Assembly (NCBI GenBank): GCA_009746045.1
Contig: RPFO01001555.1
Coordinates: 1-55,696, forward strand
Length of the DNA stretch: 55,696 nucleotides
Direction of reading: 5' to 3'
Source: Mesostigma viride
Taxonomy: Eukaryota; Streptophyta; Mesostigmatophyceae; Mesostigmatales; Mesostigmataceae
The notes under the pieces were generated by a model that worked only from the letters and a program-made list of their open reading frames with translations, ran no database searches and was not told where the DNA came from. Position 1 is the stretch's first letter. Each line of letters opens with the position of its first letter. Below, one piece after another: positions 30,044 to 40,298 of the stretch. Both the position numbers and the translations under genes were made by a program.

Positions 30044-30820
30044 CTATGAGGAAGAACCGTAGTAGAAGGTGAAGGAGAAGTCAACCTCAGAGAAGTCGAC
30101 CTCGGTTCCATCCAGTATGGTCGTCCTGTTTACCCCCCTTATCACCCCTGCCAGCCCCTCCCTTGCTTGCCTCAGACGTTCGCATCTATCCTTATGCCTA
30201 CTCCAGTCAGCACGCTGGCACTCCTCACTGCAATATCTGGCATCCCTACATCCTCTACACCACTTCTGAGGGCCTGTGTCGCACCCACACCCCTCCTTGG
30301 AGCAATTTCGCATACCACGCATGGGATCCCCATCCCTCACGATCGGGTCAGAGAGCAAGAAAAAGTTCATGTTGAGGGGTACTTCTGCCCCTACACACGC
30401 ATCAGCCCTCACGCGCAGGGAAGACGTAACATTCGGGTAAAATGCGCGCTTGTAGGTGCACCCAAGCTGAGCCCCTTCCTCTTCCCCCAACTCTATCTTT
30501 GGCCCCTTTGTAATGAACGACACCAAAAGGCGGAACTCCCTCGTTGGGTCTATTGGCGCTCTTAGATCCATCTGTGGTACGAAAAAACCCTCTTGAATAC
30601 AGAAGTTCATATCAGCTAGCTGAGCGTACATAACCCTCTCCATTTGGCTGAACGAATCAAACGCCAATAAAACGGCCAAGTGGCGGCCTGTCTTCTCCTG
30701 CGCGACACGAACTTCCTCGAATATGCCACGCGACAGAAAGCGAACTTGTTTGTAAACGTTTTGAAGGACGCTTCCGTAGACTTCATTCACGATCTCGGAC
30801 TCATTCGCGATCTCGGCCAT
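30044..30820 (-). CDS. MYND zinc-finger protein 2 (intact)
   Basis: 258 residues from ATG at 30820 (MAEIANESEIVNEVYG); an upstream in-frame start at 30844 is possible. The N-terminal part (GIFEEVRVAQEKTGRHLAVL, LAFDSFSQMERVMYAQLADM, TREFRLLVSFITKG) aligns with MYND protein 1. A complete MYND finger follows: C-x4-C region, WCRGCRDARYCSEECQRADW, SRHKDRC. The tail is Ser/Asp/Phe-rich. No SET domain is present, so it is unlikely to be a SMYD methyltransferase. The clean reading frame is useful for showing where MYND gene 1 is shifted. No palindrome within 200 bp upstream. Confidence 0.85.
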   Translation of the reverse strand: MAEIANESEIVNEVYGSVLQNVYKQVRFLSRGIFEEVRVAQEKTGRHLAVLLAFDSFSQMERVMYAQLADMNFCIQEGFFVPQMDLRAPIDPTREFRLLVSFITKGPKIELGEEEGAQLGCTYKRAFYPNVTSSLRVRADACVGAEVPLNMNFFLLSDPIVRDGDPMRGMRNCSKEGCGCDTGPQKWCRGCRDARYCSEECQRADWSRHKDRCERLRQAREGLAGVIRGVNRTTILDGTEVDFSEVDFSFTFYYGSSS

Positions 30821-31151
30821 CTTTTTCAGGGAAAAAACGAACAAAAAGATTTACATCGCGGCCAAAAAAACGCGTTTTCCCATTAGTGTGTTTGCCTAAT
30901 TTATTGTAATCATTCATTTTTAAAACAGTCAGGTCCTTCACAACCTCAGAAAATGATTTCATTAAATTGGCATATACATTTAAAAACATCTTAGGTCGCA
31001 CTACTTTTTGCGTTTCAGTTTACGTTTGTTTCCCGGTTGAATAAAGTTGACACCATCCCCTTCATCGTCGGAAATTAAGGCCGGCATTTCGTCCACTTCA
31101 GCTTGTACATCATCTTTTTTCATCACAACCATGGCTGGAATTAATTAATTA

Positions 31152-31440
31152 ATTCCTGTTTGATCCCCCCCCCCTTCCTCATCACCCTTCCCTCCCCGTC
31201 CAGCTTGTCCGCTGCCACGATGTCCAGAAACTCTGCAAGCTCCTTGGCCAGCTTGTCCTCAATCGGTATTCCACATCTACTGTCGTCGTTCGGAGCGACC
31301 GTTTCATCCTTCACAGCCGAGATGAAGTCGTAGACTTGGGTTTTCTCCGATTCGGACAAACCACCCTCGTTCAATCGCCCTCCAACCCGCTCCTCACCAC
31401 CCTCCTCCCCCTCCCCGTCCTTCCTTGCCTTCTCAGTGCT
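31152..31440 (-). pseudogene. Captured fragment of the long gene, without the CACTA element
   Basis: Near identical to 3350-3594 joined to 7998-8041, reading STEKARKDGEGEEGG directly into EERVGGRLNEGGLSESEKTQ with no transposon between. It has C10 where the source locus has C9, so its frame stays open (RKGGGIKQ). It supplies both the empty site of the transposon and the correct frame of the exon. It stops at TCAGTGCTG, where LINE sequence begins. Confidence 0.9.
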
Positions 31441-32729
31441 GAACACTGCAAAACAGCCAGCGCCCAGCCCAACCCTCTCGCCCTCGCCATTGTTCAGCCG
31501 ACAGGCTTACCCGCCAAACCCTCGCCAAGCGCCTCGCCTGAGCCCAAGAAACCCTGCCACGATCGCAAATGGCGCCAGTTCCTCCCCGGCGACCGAGACT
31601 TCTCCCTCACCGTGTGGCAAGAGTTGTCGCCGCCGGAATGCATTGAGGTTCTCCAGTTCCTCGAACAGGAGCGGAAGCTCTTCGTGCCCAGGAAGGGGGC
31701 GGCTATCGACTACAATGGAGACATGTCCTGGCTCTATGCTTTGAACGAAGTACAACAACGCCTGATTATCTTGACCAGCCAATTCCAGATCCGCCTCGGC
31801 GACATCACCAGAACGCTCCGCACCCCAGCCCCCGCACAGCCGGCAGCCCCATCGGCTTCCTCCCTCGGCAAGGATGACATCCGCGCAGTGCTGGAGGAGC
31901 ACGTGACCTGGCCGCTGGCCGAGCAGCTGACATCGCTGAACACCACGCTCAACAAGGTCGAGGCCCGGGTCTCCAACGTGGAAACCAAGGTCGTCCACAA
32001 GCTACAACCCCAGTTCACGGCGCTACACACCACGGCGCAGGCTTCGGAAACGCATGCTGCACTTGTCTCTCGCCTTAACCAGGTGGAGGGCAAGTGTGGC
32101 GTGCTCCTGAAGAAGCTTGAGGCCATCACCGCCCACACCGAGGCCCTGGCCACACAGGTCCCCAATTAGATAGCGGAGCAGACGGCCACCATTGCATCCC
32201 AGCCACCCCGGCAGGATGCTGGCGACCTCCCGCCGCTCTCCTACGCGGACCTGCTGCGGTCAGCGACCGCCTCCACCACCGACGCCATCGCCACAAAGCT
32301 CCAGGAGCTGGAGGACCACCGCCAGGCCCAGCAACGGGAGGTCACCGACCGCGCTCGCCGTGAGTGCCGAGTGGTGCTACGTCGCTTCCCCCAGAAGCCA
32401 GGTGAGACGTCAACCTCTCTTGCTGACGAGCTCAAGAACCAGCTTCTTACCCTCATGGGCCTGGTAGGTGAGGTAGAACTGCGTGGGTGCCACCGCCTTC
32501 CCCACTCACGGGACAAGGCGGCCCCCCACCAGTCCTACTCACCTTCCCCTCCCCTGAGGATAAGCAGCGGTTCCTCTCTCGTCGCAAGCGGTTGCACGAC
32601 CTCACCTGGACGCTGGATGACGACCTCACCCCCGCTCAGCAACAGCAGCGACGCGACCTGTGGCCGGAATACCTCCGCCATAAGCAGGACCCCCAGAAGC
32701 CCAAGGTGTACTGGAGGGGCGGGACCTGA
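31441..32729 (+). pseudogene. LINE ORF1 remnant (coiled-coil nucleic-acid-binding protein)
   Basis: No start codon; the frame is open from the junction. It reads DRKWRQFLPGDRDFSLTVWQ and ECIEVLQFLEQERKLFVPRK, then a long heptad-like region (LTSLNTTLNKVEARVSNVET, LVSRLNQVEGKCGVLLKKLE) suited to a trimeric coiled coil. A TAG stops it at 32167-32169. The same frame resumes with SYADLLRSATAST and VVLRRFPQKPGETSTSLADE, then shifts near 32500 into VLLTFPSPEDKQRFLSRRKR and ends YWRGGT with TGA. Layout matches ORF1 of algal/plant LINEs: coiled coil, RRM-like core, basic C-terminal domain. Inactive. Confidence 0.8.
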
Positions 32730-33307
32730 TGATCAACCACAAGATGTGGACGCCCCCAGCGGGCTAGAATAGCAATAGCCCTAGCTTGTAACCATTGGCG
32801 TCACTGCCGCTAAGGCAGCCATGCCTAGAATGTTGCCTAGCTGTGCCAACACACCTAGTCACGTGCCGCCAACGCACGGTACACAACCAGCCATAGCCTT
32901 AGCCTAGTCCTAGTACAGCCATGCTACGCCCTGGCTATGTTCAGATTACTTGCCCACGCTCCTTGCTATGATATGCTCACATGGGTCTTATTGCACCCAC
33001 AGTTTGCCGGATCGTTAGCCTGTCCTTTTAGCTAGCCGCGCCCGATTGCAGCTGTGGCATGCCTTTGGCATGAAGGAGACTGGGGGTCTCTGCCCTTTCT
33101 CCTGTAGTGCACACACAGGGATTAAAAGCACTTCGGTGCTCCGTGACTCCCCAACGGGAGCACGAGTTTAATTAATTAATTAATGGCTGGAATTGAATCC
33201 CAAAATTTCTCAATCGCTCTAACAACTTCGGCTGGCAGTTTTTTGGCCCCCCGTTCAACTGCCTCTCTCTCCTGGTTCGACACCGAAACGTCCTTGTCTT
33301 TCTCCAT

Positions 33308-33885
33308 TGAAAAAAACTGCACGTGAAGCACAACTGGCACAACCAATGTAAGTAAACCTAGTACCTTCAGGGGCGGATTAATTCATCAGCCGGAGTACAA
33401 TTTTATTTTACAACGCCAACGGCCGTTGGCATTACAGCAATGAAGTTAAGATAAAAACGTCGTAATGCAACGGCTGATAAAACTGGCGTATAATCAATAA
33501 CGCAAAAAAAATTGGCAAGAACTTTTTTTTGGAGGTCCAACGGCCGTTGGCCATCACGTAAATCACAACAGCAATGATGGAAACTGATTTTGCAAGTCCA
33601 ACGGCCGTTGGCATCAAGAAAATCAGAAGAGGGAGCGACTGCCCAAAAAACGCATAATAATAAAACAAGTACCTTGCAGGTGGTTGACAGACGCGAATCT
33701 TGTGTGGCGACGTGGAATCTGCAAGGAATGCGCAAAAACGTTGCAATCAGAATTACAAGGATTACATATTTTCCACATTTAGTTTTTCAGGTCCAACGGC
33801 CGTTGGCATGAGATTAATAAGAATACCACTACATGCGTGTGAGAAAATTGTGCCGGGTGACAGAATTAAATCCAAGTTGCCCAGC
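33308..33885. promoter_or_regulatory. Intergenic region with four AACGG palindromes
   Basis: CCAACGGCCGTTGG at 33416-33429, 33537-33550, 33598-33611 and 33793-33806, all followed by GGC and an A-rich stretch (CATCAAGAAAATCA type). The first lies 109 bp before the ATG of the disrupted gene. A possible short 5' intron (CTGAAG|GTACTAGG to CACGTGCAG) sits between palindrome and ATG. No gene is seen here. Confidence 0.55.
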
Positions 33886-33887
33886 AG

Positions 33888-34297
33888 GTGGGAGGGAGGG
33901 AGGGAGGGAGGGAGGGAGGGAAGGAGGGAAGGAGGGAGGTAGGGAAGGAGGGAAGGAGGGAAGTAGGGAGGGAGGGAGGGAGGGAGGGAGGGAGGGAGGG
34001 GGAAGGAGGGAAGGAGGGAAGGAGGGAAGAAGGGAAGGAGGAAGGAGGGAAGGAGGGAAGGAGGGAAAGGAGTAGGGAAAGGAGGAGGGAAGGAGGGAAG
34101 GAGGGAAAGGAGTAGGGAAAGGAGGAGGGAAGGAGGGAAGGAGGGAAGGAGGGAAGGAGGGAAGGAGGGAAGGAGGGAAAGGGAAGGAGGGAAGGAGGGA
34201 AGGAGGGAAGGAGGGAAGGAGGGAAGGAGGGAAAGGGAAGGAGGGAAGGAGGGAAGGAGGGAAGGAGGGAAGGAGGGAAGGAGGGAAGGAGGGAAGG
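33888..34297. repeat. Purine tract of GGGA/GGAA repeats
   Basis: About 410 bp almost purely of GGGA, GGAA and AAGGAGGG units on the plus strand, with AGTAGGGAAAGG variants at about 34070 and 34110. It runs directly into the 29-bp satellite. G-tracts of three or more spaced by 1-5 bases have strong quadruplex potential. Confidence 0.93.
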
Positions 34298-37200
34298 ATA
34301 AATACCTAGGGGGGGTGCTGGCATGCATAAATACCTAGGGGGGGTGCTGGCAAGCATAAATACGTCGGGGGGGTGCTGGCATGCATAAATACCTAGGGGG
34401 GGGCTGGCATGCATAAATACCTAGGGGGGGTGCTGGCATGCATAAATACCTAGGGGGGGTGCTGGCATGCATAAATACCTAGGGGGGGTGCTGGCATGCA
34501 TAAATACCTAGGGGGGGTGCTGGCATGCATAAATACCTAGGGGGGGTGCTGGCATGCATAAATACCTAGGGGGTGCTGGCATGCATAAATACCGAGGGGG
34601 GGTGCTGGCATGCATAAATACCTAGGGGGGGTGCTGGCATGCATAAATACCTAGGGGGGGTGCTGGCATGCATAAATACCTAGGGGGGGTGCTGGCATGC
34701 ATAAATACCTAGGGGGGTGCTGGCATGCATAAATACCTAGGGGGGTGCTGGCATGCATAAATACCTAGGGGGGGTGCTGGCATGCATAAATACCTAGGGG
34801 GGGTGCTGGCATGCATAAATACCTAGGGGGGTGCTGGCATGCATAAATACCTAGGGGGGGTGCTGGCATGCATAAATACCTAGGGGGGGTGCTGGCATGC
34901 ATAAATACCTAGGGGGGGTGCTGGCATGCATAAATACCTAGGGGGGTGCTGGCATGCATAAATACCTAGGGGGGGTGCTGGCATGCATAAATACCTAGGG
35001 GGGTGCTGGCATGCATAAATACTCGGGGGGTGCTGGCATGCATAAATACCTAGGGGGGGGCTGGCATGCATAAATACCTAGGGGGGGTGCTGGCATGCAA
35101 AATACCTAGGGGGGGTGCTGGCATGCATAAATACCTAGGGGGGTGCTGGCATGCATAAATACCTAGGGGGGGTGCTGGCATGCATAAATACCTAGGGGGG
35201 TGCTGGCATGCATAAATACCTAGGGGGGTGCTGGCATGCATAAATACCTAGGGGGGTGCTGGCATGCATAAATACCTAGGGGGGGTGCTGGCATGCATAA
35301 ATACCTAGGGGGGGTGCTGGCATGCATAAATACCTAGGGGGGGTGCTGGCATGCATAAATACCTAGGGGGTGCTGGCATGCATAAATACCTAGGGGGGGT
35401 GCTGGCATGCATAAATACCTAGGGGGGGTGCTGGCATGCATAAATACCTAGGGGGGGTGCTGGCATGCATAAATACCTAGGGGGGGTGCTGGCATGCATA
35501 AATACTCGGGGGGGTGCTGGCATGCATAAATACCTAGGGGGGGGCTGGCATGCATAAATACCTAGGGGGGGTGCTGGCATGCATAAATACCTAGGGGGGG
35601 GCTGGCATGCATAAATACCTAGGGGGGGTGCTGGCATGCATAAATACCTAGGGGGGGTGCTGGCATGCATAAATACCTAGGGGGGTGCTGGCATGCATAA
35701 ATACCTAGGGGGGGTGCTGGCATGCATAAATACCTAGGGGGGGTGCTGGCATGCATAAATACCTAGGGGGGTGCTGGCATGCATAAATACCTAGGGGGGG
35801 TGCTGGCATGCATAAATACCTAGGGGGGGTGCTGGCATGCATAAATACGGGGGGGTGCTGGCATGCATAAATACCTAGGGGGGGTGCTGGCATGCATAAA
35901 TACCTAGGGGGGGTGCTGGCATGCATAAATACCTAGGGGGGGTGCTGGCATGCATAAATACCTAGGGGGGGTGCTGGCATGCATAAATACCTAGGGGGGG
36001 TGCTGGCATGCATAAATACCTAGGGGGGGTGCTGGCATGCATAAATACCTAGGGGGGGGCTGGCATGCATAAATACCTAGGGGGGGTGCTGGCATGCATA
36101 AATACCTAGGGGGGGTGCTGGCATGCATAAATACCTAGGGGGGGTGCTGGCATGCATAAATACCTAGGGGGGGTGCTGGCATGCATAAATACCTAGAGGG
36201 GGTGCTGGCATGCATAAATACCTAGGGGGGGTGCTGGCATGCATAAATACCTAGGGGGGGTGCTGGCATGCATAAATACCTAGGGGGGGTGCTGGCATGC
36301 ATAAATACCTAGGGGGGGTGCTGGCATGCATAAATACTCGGGGGGGTGCTGGCATGCATAAATACCTAGGGGGGGGCTGGCATGCATAAATACCTAGGGG
36401 GGGTGCTGGCATGCATAAATACCTAGGGGGGGGCTGGCATGCATAAATACCTAGGGGGGGTGCTGGCATGCATAAATACCTAGGGGGGGTGCTGGCATGC
36501 ATAAATACCTAGGGGGGTGCTGGCATGCATAAATACCTAGGGGGGGTGCTGGCATGCATAAATACCTAGGGGGGTGCTGGCATGCATAAATACCTAGGGG
36601 GGGTGCTGGCATGCATAAATACCTAGGGGGGGTGCTGGCATGCATAAATACCTAGGGGGGGTGCTGGCATGCATAAATACCTAGGGGGGTGCTGGCATGC
36701 ATAAATACCTAGGGGGGGTGCTGGCATGCATAAATACCTAGGGGGGGTGCTGGCATGCATAAATACCTGGGGGGTGCTGGCATGCATAAATACCTAGGGG
36801 GGGTGCTGGCATGCATAAATACCTAGGGGGGGTGCTGGCATGCATAAATACCTAGGGGGGGTGCTGGCATGCATAAATACTCGGGGGGGTGCTGGCATGC
36901 ATAAATACCTAGGGGGGGCTGGCATGCATAAATACCTAGGGGGGGTGCTGGCATGCATAAATACGTGGGGGGGTGCTGGCATGCATAAATACCTAGGGGG
37001 GTGCTGGCATGCATAAATACCTAGGGGGGGTGCTGGCATGCATAAATACCTAGGGGGGGTGCTGGCATGCATAAATACCTAGGGGGGGTGCTGGCATGCA
37101 TAAATACCTAGGGGGTGCTGGCATGCATAAATACCTAGGGGGGGTGCTGGCATGCATAAATACCTAGGGGGGGTGCTGGCATGCATAAATACATGGGGGG

Positions 37201-40200
37201 TGCTGGCATGCATAAATACCTAGGGGGGGTGCTGGCATGCATAAATACCGAGGGGGGTGCTGGCATGCATAAATACCGAGGGGGGGTGCTGGCATGCATA
37301 AATACCTAGGGGGGGTGCTGGCATGCATAAATACCTAGGGGGGTGCTGGCATGCATAAATACCTAGGGGGGGTGCTGGCATGCATAAATACCTAGGGGGG
37401 GTGCTGGCATGCATAAATACCTAGGGGGGGTGCTGGCATGCATAAATACCTAGGGGGGTGCTGGCATGCATAAATACCTAGGGGGGGTGCTGGCATGCAT
37501 AAATACCTAGGGGGGGTGCTGGCATGCATAAATACTCGGGGGGGTGCTGGCATGCATAAATACCTAGGGGGGGGGCTGGCATGCATAAATACCTAGGGGG
37601 GTGCTGGCATGCATAAATACCTAGGGGGGGTGCTGGCATGCATAAATACCTAGGGGGGGTGCTGGCATGCATAAATACCTAGGGGGGGTGCTGGCATGCA
37701 TAAATACCTAGGGGGGGTGCTGGCATGCATAAATACCTAGGGGGGGGCTGGCATGCATAAATACCTAGGGGGGGTGCTGGCATGCATAAATACCTAGGGG
37801 GGGTGCTGGCATGCATAAATACCTAGGGGGGGTGCTGGCATGCATAAATACCTAGGGGGGTGCTGGCATGCATAAATACCTAGGGGGTGCTGGCATGCAT
37901 AAATACCGAGGGGGGGTGCTGGCATGCATAAATACCTAGGGGGGGTGCTGGCATGCATAAATACATGTGGGGGGTGCTGGCATGCATAAATACCTAGGGG
38001 GGGTGCTGGCATGCATAAATACCTAGGGGGGGTGCTGGCATGCATAAATACCTAGGGGGGGTGCTGGCATGCATAAATACGTCGGGGGGGTGCTGGCATG
38101 CATAAATACCTAGGGGGGGCTGGCATGCATAAATACCTAGGGGGGGTGCTGGCAAGCATAAATACGTCGGGGGGGTGCTGGCATGCATAAATACCTAGGG
38201 GGGGTGCTGGCATGCATAAATACCTAGGGGTTCAGCTGCCATTCGTACCTTTTTTTCTGTTTTTATTTTTTAATGGGGGCCGGCCTGGGGCAGCGGCGGC
38301 GGGTGGACGAAAACTGATAGCGTTCCCGTTTGTGCATCCCGTGACCACCGGCCACCAAACGGAGGCACGACACCAAGGCAGATCAAGCACCAAAGGAAGC
38401 AGCAAGGACGTTGACGTTATTAACCAAGAATGGGGGTGCTGGCATGCATAAATACCTAGGGGGGGTGCTGGCATGCCTAAATACATGTGGGGGGTGCTGG
38501 CATGCATAAATACCTAGGGGGGTGCTGGCATGCATAAATACCTAGGGGGGGTGCTGGCATGCATAAATACGTCGGGTGGGGTGCTGGCATGCATAAATAC
38601 CTAGGGGGGTGCTGGCATGCATAAATACCTAGGGGGGGGCTGGCATGCATAAATACCTAGGGGGGGGCTGGCATGCATAAATACCTAGGGGGGGTGCTGG
38701 CATGCATAAATACCTAGGGGGGGTGCTGGCATGCATAAATACCTAGGGGGGTGCTGGCATGCATAAATACCTAGGGGGTGCTGGCATGCATAAATACCTA
38801 GGGGGGGTGCTGGCATGCATAAATACCTAGAGGGGGTGCTGGCATGCATAAATACCTAGGGGGGGTGCTGGCATGCATAAATACCTAGGGGGGGTGCTGG
38901 CATGCATAAATACCTAGGGGGGGTGCTGGCATGCATAAATACCGAGGGGGGGTGCTGGCAAGCATAAATACCTAGGGGGGGTGCTGGCATGCATAAATAC
39001 CTAGGGGGGGTGCTGGCATGCATAAATACCTAGGGGGGTGCTGGCATGCATAAATACCTAGGGGGGGTGCTGGCATGCATAAATACCTACTGAGGGGGTG
39101 CTGGCATGAATAAATACCGAGGGGGGGTGCTGGCATGCATAAATACCGAGGGGGGGTGCTGGCATGCATAAATACCGAGGGGGGATGCTGGCATGCATAA
39201 ATACCTAGGGGGGGTGCTGGCATGCATAAATACCTAGGGGGGTGCTGGCATGCATAAATACCTAGGGGGGTGCTGGCATGCATAAATACCTAGGGGGGGT
39301 GCTGGCAAGCATAAATACGTCAGGTGGGGTGCTGGCATGCATAAATACCTAGGGGGGTGCTGGCATGCATAAATACCTAGGGGGGGTGCTGGCATGCATA
39401 AATACCTAGGGGTTCAGCTGCCATTCGTACCTTTTTTTCTGTTTTTATTTTTTAATGGGGGCCGGCCTGGGGCAGCGGCGGCGGGTGGACGAAAACTGAT
39501 AGCGTTCCCGTTTGTGCATCCCGTGACCACCGGCCACCAAACGGAGGCACGACACCAAGGCAGATCAAGCACCAAAGGAAGCAGCAAGGACGTTGACGTT
39601 ATTAACCAAGAATGGGGGTGCTGGCATGCATAAATACCTAGGGGGGGTGCTGGCATGCATAAATACATGTGGGGGGTGCTGGCATGCATAAATACCTAGG
39701 GGGGTGCTGGCATGCATAAATACCTAGGGGGGTGCTGGCATGCATAAATACGTCGGGTGGGGTGCTGGCATGCATAAATACCTAGGGGGGTGCTGGCATG
39801 CATAAATACCTAGGGGGGGTGCTGGCATGCATAAATACCGAGGGGGGGGGCTGGCATGCATAAATACCTAGGGGGGGGCTGGCATGCATAAATACGTCGG
39901 GGGGTCGCTGGCATGCATAAATACCTAGGGGGGGTGCTGGCATGCATAAATACCTAGGGGGGTGCTGGCATGCATAAATACCTAGGGGGGTGCTGGCATG
40001 CATAAATACCTAGGGGGGGGTGCTGGCATGCATAAATACCTAGGGGGGTGCTGGCATGCATAAATACCTAGGGGGGGGCTGGCATGCATAAATACCGAGG
40101 GGGGGTGCTGGCATGCATAAATACCTAGGGGGGGTGCTGGCATGCATAAATACCTAGGGGGGGTGCAGGCATGCATAAATACCGAGGGGGTGCTGGCATG

Positions 40201-40298
40201 CATAAATACCTAGGGGGGGTGCTGGCATGCATAAATACCTAGGGGGGGTGCTGGCATGCATAAATACCTAGGGGGGGGTGCTGGCATGCATAAATACC

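Larger units (their letters stand above)
31143..33182 (+). mobile_element. ORF1-bearing LINE insertion with inverted host fragment at its 5' end
   Basis: Bounded by a 12-bp target duplication, ATGGCTGGAATT (31131-31142 and 33183-33194). From left: a TTAA-type run, an antisense fragment of the long gene (31152-31440), LINE ORF1 (31441-32729), about 450 bp of 3' untranslated sequence, and a TTTAATTAATTAATTA tail. Near the 3' end GCACTTCGGTGC forms a UUCG hairpin and GTGCTCC...GGGAGCAC a second one, typical of LINEs whose RT recognises a 3' stem-loop. No reverse transcriptase is present, so it moved in trans or lost ORF2. Confidence 0.85.
31001..33307 (-). pseudogene. Small gene disrupted by a LINE insertion
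   Basis: ATG at 33307 opens MEKDKDVSVSNQEREAVERG, continuing to EKFWDSIPA, where the LINE interrupts. After removing 31143-33182 and one copy of the 12-bp duplication, the frame continues without error through KKDDVQAEVDEMPALISDDE to a basic end, KRKLKRKK, and a TAG stop at 31001-31003. The ancestral product would be 84 residues: charged, with an acidic centre and a lysine-rich nuclear-localisation-like C-terminus. Because no other lesion is seen, the insertion may be recent or one allele only. Function unknown. A palindrome lies 109 bp upstream. Confidence 0.8.
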
